A stretch of DNA of 64,000 bases. Origin: Ianthella basta. Lineage: Eukaryota; Porifera; Demospongiae; Verongiida; Ianthellidae. The position numbers and the translations under genes are program-made. The stretch lies in NCBI GenBank assembly GCA_964019415.1, contig OZ025876.1:3946183-4010182 (forward strand). Reading direction: 5' to 3'. Shown here piece after piece: positions 25,062-37,780 of this stretch. Position 1 is the stretch's first letter; each line of letters starts with the position of its first letter. Under the pieces are notes generated by a model. The model was not told where the DNA came from and did not search any database. It saw only the letters and a list, made by a program, of their open reading frames with translations.

Positions 25062-25960
25062 CAGAGGAAGGCAATGAGCGACACCACCCAGTGGCTGCAG
25101 TGGAGCACAATCCATCCCTCTCAGAAGGGGCTCCTCCTCAGATTAATGCTAAAAGACAAGGAGACCTTGCTTACGCTATGCACAGGATTGAGGCTGGTGA
25201 CTCATCAGCCTCTTCTGGAGGAGAGAGCTCACCCAGTCCTCGTGTACAGTCGGTAGCACTGAACAGTGCCATGTGTTGGAACGGCATTAGCAACAACAAC
25301 AACAGTCATGTGAAGAAGGGACATCCCCCAGATGAGGCTGTAGATGTGGGTGTAAAGCACTCCAGTGAACCCTCAGTCCCCCTCCCTCCCCATAAGGATG
25401 AGGAGAGCAGCACTGCAGCAGTGAAGCAGAGCACTAAGGTATCAGCAATGGCGCAGAAGTTTCAGGGGAACCCCCCTCTGCGAAGAACAGCACCGGAAGT
25501 CTGTAGATTCTAGAAGGAAGCATCGCAGTAACGCACAAGGAGCATCTGATTGTCTGTCCACTTCATCCCTCAAATCCACTGCTTCCTCGTCAAGCCAGTT
25601 GTCTCCTCCTACCTCACACCGACCAAGATCTAGGAAGCAATCATGTTTAGAAAGCATGGGGATAGTTGAAGACACTGAGGGTGGCAGCTGTGCTGTTTGA
25701 ACCACCAAACACTCATGGCCTCGTATGTGTTATTGTTCAAACCGGTTCTAATTTATTTTGTAAGATGGAACATTTCAGGGACCCTACATTGTCCTGGACC
25801 TGTGTATAATACTGTTTGCACTCGGGTAATGAGATTATAGAGTGTACAAGTGTAATAGGTGAACATGACACACTTCAGCTGTGTATTGGACATGCATGCA
25901 TTGCAGCCACGTGGTGGAGCAAACACAAGTGTGTGTGGTTTGTATGGCAACTTGTGAATC
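25062..25960 (+). pseudogene. Copy of the 3' part of the scaffold gene
   Basis: Aligns with 5050-5990. The frame from about 25064 reads EEGNERHHPVAAVEHNPS and stays open through GGESSPSPRVQSVALNS and KDEESSTAAVKQSTK to a stop at 25511. The Ser-rich tail (SVDSRRKHRSNAQG, LSTSSLKSTASSSS) then continues in another frame from about 25495, so at least one indel or a lost splice separates them. No 5' exons are present: the match starts abruptly beside the GPCR pseudogene. It preserves coding that the 5-kb copy has lost. Confidence 0.65.
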
Positions 25961-27235
25961 AGATTCAGCCATAATATTATAGCTCAGCACTAGCAAGAAC
26001 ATTGCAATAATTGCATTCATACAGTCTATAATGAACTCCACCGCATGTTATGATCATGTTATGCTTCTCAAACAGCTACAGCTGTGTGAGATATAGTCTC
26101 ACACACAACGTCATGAATTTAAAAACAGCTCAGGGGAGAAGTGCATGGTCATGTACTATGTGAGACTATAACACAGGTATAATATTATAATATGATCGAG
26201 GCACAAGAATAATATTTCTGATATATACTGTACTATGTACATATACTAGATATGAAGGTCAACAATATGGCCAGCTGCAGGCCTGCATGCAGCTGGTGTG
26301 CATGCACTATGTCTTGCAATTGCTCATGAGCTCTGGATCCGGCCTGCATGCACTATATATAATATAGAGCTCATGATTAGCTGACTCAATTGCTCATGTC
26401 AACTATATAATATTATTAATGTACCTATAAATTATGGTATATATAGCTATAATACACAATGTATACATACCCATAGAACTAGAACCACACAATACCTTGA
26501 CTGTCTGCTACAGATCTTGACAGAAATGCATGCTTATATACTGGTGATTTCAATTATACAAACACCCACTGATTTGGAACATTGATCACAAAATTATGTT
26601 CATGCAATACAAAAACTACGACTGAGATACAAAAGTGCACACATGTGTACAGAATATACACAGGATGAAAGTTACTACCACAAAATAATGATGTAAAATA
26701 ATATACAACATGCTGCCAAATACACTGTACAATGTAACCTTGAGAGGTGTCTACACACAGTTTATAACTAGAATCATGTAAGTGTAACAATACAAAACCA
26801 TGCAGTAGTGTGAATAAAACACTGTACTACAAAGGGGCAGTGCCAGACACATGACTGTGTCACACAATACACACAGACTGTAATTCAATGTTGACCAGTA
26901 AACATGTTACTCCTTGAAACTAGAACATGGCTGTTGTTTGGTGTATTGATTACTTGTTACCTAATAAGGAAAAACAACACACAGGTGAAGAGGTGGAACA
27001 CGTGTTGCCACACCTAATACACACATGTGTACAGACATACAAGTACACACAACACACACTGCCTACCATATATGGACATACATGCTGTCACATAACAAAG
27101 CAGCACACCTGCTTGTACACCAAGCACTGGACATGCATTCACTCCTGTGTGTGCACACACATGCATATGCACACACACACACACAACACACACACACTCC
27201 AACAAACCTTCTGGTGGCAGTTCATTCAACATCTT
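25961..27235. other. No gene recognised
   Basis: AT-rich sequence with small direct repeats (GGCCTGCATGCA at about 26280 and 26340) and a short CA stretch near 27165-27200. I see no supported exon. Confidence 0.5.
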
Positions 27236-27750
27236 TGTCCCAAATTACTGCATTTTGGGATAAGTGTCTGCTGCAATGACCATGTAGCAGTACTTCCTCA
27301 GACTGGCCTTGTCAGCAAATAACACTTCAAATGATCAAACAGTATTTCCTTGGCATTTTCACCATCAGCATTCTCAATCTTCGAGATGAGACCTTCAGTG
27401 ATTACCTTCTTATGTTTCAGTCTAAGCAGGTTAATTTTGGTATCCACCACTTTATAAAACTCATCCTCATACTTCTCAAGAACATGTGACACTGCAGTGA
27501 GAGAGGCAAACAGCTCATCTAAACTCAAGTACATTTATATCACATACCTCGACACAGTAGTGGGAATGAATGCAATAGAACACATACAAATGTATAGCAG
27601 TCACATGCAAATCAGGTGCAGTTTCTGTTGACAATGAATCAGACACTTTGAGAGTACGGTAAGCTGTGTCTTGGGAAGATGTGACACAGTCTAAAAGGAG
27701 TCTCAAAGCACATCCAACCAGTCTAGCTGAAGTCAAGGCTCAGTGTACCA
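27236..27750 (-). pseudogene. CARD-like death-fold exon, probably broken
   Basis: An exon starting at 27518 after acceptor GAGTTTAG reads DELFASLTAVSHVLEKYEDE, then KINLLRLKHKKVITEGLIS and ENADGENAKEILFDHLK. Helix spacing resembles a CARD-type death fold, though I cannot name the family firmly. The continuation ADKASLRKYCYMVIAADTYP lies in another frame, so one small indel probably interrupts it; the present frame stops at 27298. A possible preceding exon (about 27545-27740) is open but unrecognised. It could be the 3' end of a further modular gene whose earlier exons are the duplicated pieces at 28.1-32.9 kb. Confidence 0.45.
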
Positions 27751-28028
27751 ATTCTACACAAGTGTGTTGCTTCCTTTTCTTGTATCTTCTTTGCATACGT
27801 ATGTTTGTCATCTTCTTGTATTTCATGAAAGCACAAGGAATGTGTTCTTTCCCTTTGATAAACTAGCTACCTTGGCTAAAATGTAACTGATGAATGTACT
27901 TGAGTATATATACTAGTACGTACCTACCACAGGCGGGTCTTTTAAGAATGAATCCAAAGCCAAACAATGCCACTACACAGATTGAATGGTGCATGCTTCA
28001 CACAAAATGCATGTGCATATGCACAAAC

Positions 28029-28044
28029 TCACACACACACACAA

Positions 28045-28138
<94 letters not shown>
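28029..28138. repeat. (AC)n microsatellite touching a 5' splice site
   Basis: Nearly pure CA repeat. On the minus strand exon 28139..28232 ends CCCAAT and the intron starts directly as GTGTGT. In the paralogous exons at 32268, 34324 and 8466 the donor is GTATGT. Confidence 0.95.
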
Positions 28139-28140
<2 letters not shown>

Positions 28141-28232
28141 TGGGGAAGACTGCTGTCCACTTTCAGATTGGCAGCTTCAAGGAGGTCAGCTCCAGCACTG
28201 TCTGTTGTGAGCTGAATAGGAGTCCTTCCATC
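28139..28232 (-). CDS. Terminal ankyrin exon, duplicate 1
   Basis: 94-nt exon, phase 0 in and phase 1 out, reading DGRTPIQLTTDSAGADLLEA then LKVDSSLPQ. It is a paralog of 8466..8559, 32268..32361, 34324..34414 and the first part of 43038..43277. The donor has become part of a CA/GT array. Confidence 0.65.
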
Positions 28233-28611
28233 CTACAGTGACAAGTGGATGCACGTGAACAGAATTTGGATAGGAGGAACCTCTTCAAATTCTCTAATTC
28301 ACTAATCCATCAATGGAGACAATCAATCCCCAGCAATACCAAGACCACTGAGTTGGCTGAATAGTGGGAGTTTGCTCCCAAATAGTAAGGCTGGTATTTG
28401 TCCCTGACGCCAGTAAAGGGGTAGGGACTGTGGCACGAAACGCTGAGGTGAATCTGCAAATTCTTTATTGTCTAGTAGTAAACTTTGGTAGACATGACAA
28501 TACACAGAACACAAGCTACACGGAACACATTTGAAGGGTGACAGTTAACGTTAGTAGACAGACTAAGTCCTAGTCCTAGTCCTTGGTACTGTCAGCAAGA
28601 CTGATGCTTAC

Positions 28612-28710
28612 CGTCTGTGTTTGATTGTGGATCCACATTGGTTGGCACACTCCTCTGTCTACCATCCACAGAACCAGACTGCAGCTCTGTCACTGTGACT
28701 CCAGCAGTGC
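28612..28710 (-). pseudogene. Linker exon AGTAGVTV-type, duplicate with internal deletion
   Basis: Matches exons 32740..32891 and 35016..35167 (GVTVTELQSGSVDGRQRSVP) but lacks 53 bp from the middle, which shifts the frame. Acceptor and donor are kept. The deletion removes the AKRRKL basic stretch present in the other copies. Confidence 0.6.
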
Positions 28711-28995
28711 CTGCCACAAAGACACAGACACTGGTGGTATCGAGGTAGTAGATACCAATTATGTGAACAGGTTGGAGTAAGGAAGTGGAACACACAACAT
28801 ACGTATATACATACATACGTACACGCATACACATTATAGGTTAAACTAAGAACCAGGGTATCTATGGGGTTAGAACACCACGGAAGCTGATAAATATAAA
28901 TGACAGCACAGTGAGCACACAAAGTGCAAGGACATCTACGTATAGCACTTTCCAAGGTGTTCTGTTCTGGATAAGTACATATACATAAGTGGATA

Positions 28996-30887
<1,892 letters not shown>

Positions 30888-30891
30888 CACC

Positions 30892-30987
<96 letters not shown>
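30888..30987. repeat. (CA)n microsatellite
   Basis: About 100 bp of CA repeat directly beside a possible minus-strand exon end near 31000. Confidence 0.95.
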
Positions 30988-30988
<1 letters not shown>

Positions 30989-30994
30989 GCACGC

Positions 30995-31235
30995 ACACTT
31001 CTTCTGTAGAGCAGGTTCCAGGTCCAAAGGCCTGAGACTGCATGCGTACAGCCAGTCAGAATCTTTCATAGGAGAGGTGGCACTTTCCCTGGACTTGGGG
31101 GCTGCTGGGTGTTGATGGCTGTAGATGGCCTCTTGTTCCTTGGCCAAGCTGGGCTCAGGGGATGCAGTGGAAGATGGTTGAAGGTGGCCGAAGACCACAG
31201 TATGTGGTTCACTGGAGCTGCGATGGGCGTTCTCT
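30995..31235 (-). CDS. Possible exon with tyrosine/serine-rich tail
   Basis: Minus-strand frame reading VVFGHLQPSSTASPEPSL, EQEAIYSHQHPAAPKS and SPMKDSDWLYACSLRPL before it runs into the CA array. The composition (Pro/Ser with isolated Tyr) resembles a signalling linker. No domain; exon ends unproven. Confidence 0.3.
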
Positions 31236-31447
31236 GTCCATAAAAGTTAGTGAGTGGCCTTCCTGCTGCCGAGAAAGCCATTACACACACACGTCCACTC
31301 CATTTGGTGTCGTGAGCATGCAGAAGCAGATGCGCTGACTCCACACAAAACAGTGTGATCCTCTGGCCACCTCCACGACCACGTGGTCTCAGAGCCACCA
31401 TTTACGATGACACACACACACACACACACAAACACAAGTACATTTAT

Positions 31448-31760
31448 TAATGGAACTCTTTTCTTGGCTGTCTCTCCTCCAACAAAGCTCTCTCAATGTT
31501 GTCTGACAGTGAGGATGTGGATGTGACTGAAAGGGGAAGGGATGGAATGGGCACATGTGCACTATCATGGTACAGTAGATATACGTAGGTAAAGTGGAGC
31601 AGACACCCCTCGATTATGTGGACATATTCAAAAGTCCCAATGATCGGTCCTATTCTATTAAAGTAAACTTCCCCTTGAAATGCCGACACCCTGTTAATCA
31701 CTTCAACAAATGTGTTGTCATAATTATTATGGATATCAGTTTCCAAGGTGTTCTGTTCTA
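31448..31760 (-). CDS. Possible 3'-terminal exon, unknown
   Basis: A minus-strand frame reads NNYDNTFVEVINRVSAFQG and ends SDNIERALLEERQPRKEFH at a TAA that overlaps AATAAA (about 31445-31451). A YAG acceptor just before TSTSSLSDN would split it in two. Function unknown. Confidence 0.3.
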
Positions 31761-31864
31761 GGTAAGTACGTACATATACGTAAGTGCACAATCATGTACA
31801 CATTGTGACACACACATGCACACGCACACACAAGTCATTCAGAACAATGATGGAGGTACCTTAC

Positions 31865-32891
31865 CAGCAATTTTAGCTTCAACTCTGATCTGGGCAGGGT
31901 TACTGAGATTGGGGTAGCTTGGAGCTTCTGATAATGCATAACAAAGCACTATCAGACATATAATCACACAGGCACAATGACACCCACCCACACACACACT
32001 TACCACTAGTGGCAGAAGCCTGATGTATCACAGGAGCTAGTCCTTCCAAATCATCTTTGTCTGAAGGTACATTCACAGCAACAGCAGAGGAGACTACAGT
32101 ATAGTAAGGAGTCACAATGTACATGGAAGGACAGTGATGATGAAAACTGAATCCAGCTACACATGGAGGCACGGAGCATGTGTAGATATGTTACAGGTTA
32201 CTACTGACTGAGGTGAGCTCATTAACTGAGTGGGCGTACAGTGGTAAGGAGTTGTGAGATGACATACATTGGGGAGCACTGCTGTCCTCTTCCAGATGGA
32301 GAGCTTTGACAAGGTCAGCACGTGCACTGTCTGGTGCAAGCAGAATGGGAGTCCTTCCATCCTACAGTGACAAGTGGATGCACATGAACAGAATTTGGAT
32401 AGGAGGAACTTTCAAATTCTCTAATTCACTAATCCATTAATGGAGACAGTCAATCCCCAGCAATACCAAGGCCACTGAGTTGGCTGAGTGGTGGGAGTTT
32501 GCTCCCAAATAGTGAGGGTGGTATTGGTCCCTGACGCCAGTAAAGGGTTAGGGACTGTGGCACTAAATCCTGAGGTGAAACTGCAAATTCTTTACTGTTT
32601 AGTAAGAAAAGGTTGACAGACATGATAATACACAGAACAAAAGCTACATGGATCACATTTGAAGGGTGACAGTTAACGTTAGTAGACAGACTAAGTCCTA
32701 GTCCTAGTCCTTGGTACTCTCAGCAAGACTGATGCTTACCGTCTGTGTTTGATTGTGCAGATTACTGTCTGTAGCTACTTCCTCTGTGAGTTTTCGCCTC
32801 TTTGCTAATGGCTCCACATTGGTTGGCACACTCCTCTGTCTACCATCCACAGAACCAGACTGCAGTTCTGTCACTGTGACTCCAACAGTGC
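31865..32891 (-). CDS. Exon cassette, duplicate 2 (linker, ANK-terminal, SSAV, micro-exon)
   Basis: In minus order: 32740..32891 (phase 1 to 0, GVTVTELQSGSVDGRQRSVP, AKRRKLTEEVATDS); 32268..32361 (phase 0 to 1, terminal ankyrin, DGRTPILLAPDSARADLVKA); 32004..32093 (phase 1 to 1, SSAVAVNVPSDKDDLEGLAP); 31865..31927 (phase 1 to 1, APSYPNLSNPAQIRVEAKIA). All frames are open and junction phases agree. The ankyrin exon is followed by a small cassette where the gene at 8.5 kb has ZU5. It may be functional exons of one gene or a recent duplicate. Confidence 0.55.
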
Positions 32892-33169
32892 CTGCCACAA
32901 AGACACGGACAGTGGTGAGAACAATTGAGGTGGTGCACCAGATGCAGACACAACGCAACAGAACACATGAATTACAAACAAATTGCTTTCTACTCATATT
33001 AATTGTTTACATATCATTCATAAAATGTACCAGTGTAAATTGAGGTACAATATAATATACATGCAAAATACATCACTCAATCTTGTCCAAACATTATATG
33101 CATATAACCATGTGGTGTGGTGCATGTAAAGGCTGTGAGTGTGCACACGCACACACACACACACACATG

Positions 33170-33435
33170 CTAGCACGCATATAGACACCAAATACATGAA
33201 CTGGTTGGAGTAAGGAAGTGAAACACACAACAAATATATGTATATACACACACATACACATACAGGTTAAACTGAGAGCCAAGGTACTTATGGGATTAGA
33301 ACACCACAGAAACTTACTATACTGTAGCTGCCTGTGCACATAGCACAATGGCATCTACATCGATTTACAAGGTGTTCTGTTCTAGGCAAGTACATATACA
33401 GTACATAAGTACACAGTCATACACACATTGCAAAA
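33170..33435. repeat. Near-identical duplicate of 36135-36410
   Basis: The two stretches differ at very few positions over about 265 bp, clearly less than the surrounding exon paralogs do. This points to a recent duplication or gene conversion about 3 kb apart. Confidence 0.85.
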
Positions 33436-33438
33436 CAC

Positions 33439-33515
<77 letters not shown>
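33436..33515. repeat. (CA)n microsatellite, left part
   Basis: CA array interrupted by the GC-rich insertion at 33516-34002. In the paralog at 36407-36540 the array is continuous. Confidence 0.9.
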
Positions 33516-33516
<1 letters not shown>

Positions 33517-34002
33517 TTCTTTCTATTCAGTTCTCCTTGTCTTGGATGGACGTAGGGCGGGATCTAGGCCCCGTTTCGAAAGCCAGTTAAATGTCGGGTG
33601 AGTTGGCTGGACTCACGTCCCTAACCCTGGGTAGGGTAGCTGCTGGGCGCCGTGGCCCTTCAAGGCCGTAACTGGTCACCCATCCGTCGGGGTGCCGTGA
33701 CCATGAGAGGTCGTTACTGGTCACCCGTCCAAGTGACAACTGACCCACACAGGAGCCCAGGGGGTGCAGCGGAAAGTTGGTACTTGCACGAGAGGCCACT
33801 TTTCGGGTTCGAGAATCTTCATTGGTCCTGAGCTTGACAGCACCACGAAATGGGCACAAGTGCGAACGATGAACAGCGACGCTGGCCCTAGGGGTGTCTT
33901 GTGCGCAGGAAGTTCTGTCCGTCAGCCGTAACCGTGCCACCATGGTGCAGATTGTTTGATTCTGGTGTCCCTCTACTGACCCCCTACCGCCATCTTGATG
34001 AC
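33516..34002. mobile_element. GC-rich insertion splitting a CA array
   Basis: About 490 bp, visibly more GC-rich than its surroundings, flanked on both sides by CA repeat. The paralogous locus at 36.4-36.54 kb lacks it. On the minus strand it contains GGACGGGTGACCAGT and GGATGGGTGACCAGT spaced about 50 bp, faintly like the 3' half of 5S rRNA, so a SINE is possible. No terminal inverted repeat was found; the CA context hides any target duplication. Confidence 0.45.

Positions 34003-34050
<48 letters not shown>
34003..34050. repeat. (CA)n microsatellite, right part, starting in a 5' splice site
   Basis: On the minus strand the exon ending at 34054 is followed by GTAAGTGTGTGTGT, so the array grows straight out of the donor. 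Confidence 0.9.
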
Positions 34051-34051
<1 letters not shown>

Positions 34052-34053
34052 AC

Positions 34054-35167
34054 CACTAGTGGCAGAAGCCTGATGTATCACAGGAGCTAGTCCTTCTGAA
34101 GAATCTTCCTCTGAAGGCACATTCACAGCTACAACAGAGGAGGCTACAGTAGAGTAAGGACACACACATGTACATGGAAGGACAGTGATGATGAAAACTG
34201 AATCCAGCTACACATGGAAGGCATGGAGCATGTGTAGATATGTTACATGTTACTACTGACTGAGGTGAGCTCATTAACTGAGTGGGTGTACAGTGGTAAG
34301 GAGCTAGTTGTGAGATGACATACATTGGGGAGCACTGCTGTCTACTTCCAGACTGGGCACTCTGAGGTCAACTTGAGCACTGTCTGTTGTGAGCTGAGTA
34401 GGAGTCCTTCCAGCCTACAGTGACAAGTGGATGCACATGAACAGAATTTGGATAGAAGGAACCTTCAAATTCTCTAATTCACTAATCCATCAATGGAGAC
34501 AGTCAATCCCAATGGCCAGCAATACCAAGGCCACTGAGTTGGCTGAGTGGTGGGAGTTTGCTCCCAAATAGTTAAGGCTGGTATTGGTCCCTGGGGCTAG
34601 TAAAGGGTAGTCTCATGTGCCAGCCCTTATTATTGCACAATAGCGTGTGAATTGCACAATAATATGCACACGGGGAGAATAGGGTCTGGAAGCGAGACTA
34701 AGTAAAGGGATAGAGACTGTTGGCACTAAACCCTGAGGTGAACCTGAAAATTCTTTACTGTCAAGTAGTAAAATTTTGGTAGACATGACACTATATACAC
34801 AGAACACAAGCTACATGGAACACATTTGAAGGGTGACAGTTAACGTTAGTAGACAGACTGAGTCCTAGTCCAAGTCCTTGGTACTCATCATGACCGGCCA
34901 AGAGGGAAGCATAGACAACATGTGCAGTAGAAGGTAAGGCTGAACAATAATAGTACAAGTGCACCCTTGAGTGGGACACAGTATGTTCTTGGTACTCAGC
35001 AAGATTGATGCTTACCATCTGTGTTTGATCGTACACGTTACTGTCTGTAGCTACTTCCTCTGTGAGTTTTCGCCTCTTTGCTAATGGACCCACATTGGTT
35101 GGCACACTTCTCCGCCTGCCATCCACAGAACCAGACTGCAGTTCTGTCACTGTGACTCCAACAGTGC
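34054..35167 (-). CDS. Exon cassette, duplicate 3 (linker, ANK-terminal, SSVV)
   Basis: In minus order: 35016..35167 (phase 1 to 0), 34324..34414 (phase 0 to 1, AGRTPTQLTTDSAQVDL), 34054..34143 (phase 1 to 1, SSVVAVNVPSEEDSSEGLAP). Order and phases equal the cassette at 31865-32891, so a unit of about 2.2 kb was duplicated in tandem. A 93-bp Mutator-like element lies in an intron. Confidence 0.55.
34608..34700. mobile_element. 93-bp Mutator-like mini-element
   Basis: Starts TAGTCTCATGTGCCAGCCC and ends AAGCGAGACTA, flanked by exact 9-bp duplicates AGTAAAGGG (34599-34607 and 34701-34709). The paralogous introns near 28415 and 32540 carry a single AGTAAAGGG and no element, giving two empty-site controls within the window. 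Confidence 0.9.
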
Positions 35168-35510
35168 CTGCCACAAAGACATGGACAGTGGTGTGAACAA
35201 TCGAGGTAGTGCACCAGATGCAGACACAACACATGAGGAGCAAGAACACGTGAATTACACACAAATATTTACTGATTTACTGTACTGTGTAGCTATGAAG
35301 CAGAGACAGGTTAGTTAGACCATTTTGTCATCTTAAATAACATGCACAAGCAATGATAATGGTTTGGTGACTCTTAGAAACAAACACACGACTGTTGTTT
35401 GGTGGGTTGGTCACTTGTTACCTACGTAATAAGACCAATCACACAGGTGTAGAGGTGGGACACATGGCACACCTACAGTACGTAATACACACACGAGGCT
35501 ACAACTGGCA

Positions 35511-36038
35511 TTAGGTACAACAGCACTTCAAAGGAAAGGTAACCTCACCTTGCATCATTTGATGGAGCTCTCCCACAAGCTCTGTGCAGTGCTGCTGTGC
35601 AATATTTGCAAATTTCATGGCATCAAAGAGAACTTGCCAGGTACAGCGGTCACCTTGCTTTGCTATCCACCTTTTCAATCCATCCTGAATAGCTTCTTCC
35701 TCATTGCGAGGGTTATCCTGGTAGCAGAGATCAATCATTTCAGTGTCAAGACCAATGAACTCCAAGATGGCCTTGCCTCTGCCAGCAGCTCGTCTGCTGA
35801 CATACTTTCTGAAGAGCACAGCATATCTCTGACAAGCTGCAAAGGAGACAAAAGGGGCACTACTGAAATAATCCTTTGATCTGAGTACATCCATCACAGT
35901 GCATGAGGTTGTCTTTGTAGTACTTCACTGAACTCAACACATTCACACATGTTCACTCACAGTGCACTGGCTGTGAGAGGACAGGGTTCCTGTCAATGAG
36001 AGCTACTTCAGACATGCTCTGGACAGCCTCCCTCTCAC
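35511..36038 (-). CDS. Linker plus Death-domain exons
   Basis: Exon 35961..36038 (78 nt, phase 1 to 1) encodes EREAVQSMSEVALIDRNPVL; exon 35549..35836 encodes a Death domain: CQRYAVLFRKYVSRRAAG, DTEMIDLCYQDNPRNEEEAI, TWQVLFDAMKFANIAQQHC, ELVGELHQMM. It either ends at donor gtgagg (35548) or reads on to a stop at 35511. Death domains join signalling adaptors by homotypic contact. Compared with the pseudogene at 6.4 kb the acceptor and frame are intact here. Upstream exons in phase 1 (36544-37046) and the Roc-COR exon make it the likely C-terminus of the large minus-strand gene. Confidence 0.75.
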
Positions 36039-36134
36039 CTGCACACAATGACAGACAAAAGAGATCGGGATTGAAAACACACATACACACATACACACAG
36101 CACGTGCGCACACGTATGCACATGCACACACACA

Positions 36135-36406
36135 CATGCTAACACACATATAGACACCAAATACATGAACTGGTTGGAGTAAGGAAGTGAAACACACAAC
36201 AAATATATGTATATACACACACATACACATACAGGTTAAACTGAGAGCCAAGGTACTTATGGGATTAGAACACCACAGAAACTTACTATACTGTAGCTGC
36301 CTGTGCACATAGCACAATGGCATCTACATCGGTTTACAAGGTGTTCTGTTCTAGGCAAGTACATATACAGTACATAAGTACACAGTCATACACACATTGC
36401 AAAACA

Positions 36407-36410
<4 letters not shown>
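36135..36410. repeat. Near-identical duplicate of 33170-33435
   Basis: Partner of the stretch at 33.17 kb. It includes a short conserved minus-strand frame FLWCSNPISTLALSLT that is also recognisable, more diverged, near 28.85 kb. Confidence 0.85.
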
Positions 36411-36541
<131 letters not shown>

Positions 36542-36543
36542 AC

Positions 36544-37655
36544 CTCTAGCAGTGGGAGCCTGATGTATTGAAGAATTAGGTCCTTCTGAAACTCGTTCCT
36601 CTGAAGGCACATTCACAGCCACAACAGAGGAGGCTACAGTGGAGTAAGGGCACACACACATGTGCATGGGAGAACAGTGATGAAATGTGCATTCAGCTGG
36701 GTCGTCTTTAATAGCATGCACAAGCAATGACACTGTGAAGACAATTACACATACACATGCACAGCATCAAAGCCATCTAGAACAATAATAGAGGTCCTTA
36801 CCAGTAAAGTTAGCTTCAGTATTGATTTGGGTAGGGGTACCGGAACGATTGGGATAACTTGGAGTCCCTGAAATGCATAAAAGTACATTATCAAACACAA
36901 CACACACACACACACACATGTGCACAGTAACAGGGCCACCCAACACACTGATGGAGGCTCCTTACCAGTTAAGCCAGCTTCCAGTATCTTGGACTGTCCA
37001 CTGGTTGGTCCAGGGCCACACACTGAACGAGGGATGCTTGACGTCTCTGAAATGGCATCACACACAGTACAGTATTGAAAACTCTAAAGCTACACTAATT
37101 CAACATATTATCCATGGAAAGTGTTGGCAATCACAAGGTTTGACATGTCCACTTCCATGACTAAGCCGTAATCACACCTAACAACACTCCATGCAAGGTG
37201 TAAGTTGCTGAGTATGCACAACTGATGTGTAAAGGGTGTTCATATGTGCATTACTAATTCATTGAAGAATGTGATGTGAGGTATAAGGTACGTATGTACA
37301 AAGCGGTTCACTGGAAAAAGATGACAACTACGTACTAACTAGCTTTGGCCCTGGCACAACCAGATCATTTTGCTGTGCAACTTGCAGCATCTCTTGTAAC
37401 TGGTGTGTATCACTGGCTAGGCTTAGCAGTATTCTGAGTGCAGGATACCATTATGGTTACTATGCAAAACTACCACAACTACATACACGGCTAGTTTGTT
37501 GATGCATTCAAGAATGTGCAGACAAGTGCAGATCCATGTGAGCATACACAGATGTGTACAATACAGTACGTAACATGAAGGTGCCTACCTCCTTTACCCT
37601 TTGGAGCAGTGTCTACCAAGTGGAATATTTCTGAATTGGAGGGGTGGGGTAGGAG
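36544..37655 (-). CDS. Small linker exons between Roc-COR and Death
   Basis: In minus order: 37589..37655 (NSEIFHLVDTAPKGKG, phase 0 to 1); a probable exon around 37362..37420 (SDTHQLQEMLQVAQQNDLVV); 36966..37046 (TSSIPRSVCGPGPTSGQSK, phase 1 to 1); 36802..36867 (TPSYPNRSGTPTQINTEANF, phase 1 to 1); 36544..36633 (SSVVAVNVPSEERVSEGPNS, phase 1 to 1). The last two resemble the cassettes at 31.9-32.1 kb and 34.1 kb. Symmetric phase-1 exons can be skipped or duplicated without frame loss, so alternative splicing is plausible. The second exon's ends are uncertain. Confidence 0.6.
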
Positions 37656-37780
37656 CTATAGGATGAAGGAATAATGAAGAAATGATTTCAACAATCTGTC
37701 AAATGTGAAATATGATTGCATTCTAATTCTTAATCAGTGCATCACTGGAGGCTGCGTGCAAATACAGTGTATACGTATAC

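Noticed and set aside
31447-31791. A conserved named gene
   Set aside because: The frame is open and ends near AATAAA, but no domain or paralog supports a name.
33590-33760. A 5S rRNA gene
   Set aside because: Only short words resemble the 3' half; the internal promoter boxes and the 5' half are absent.
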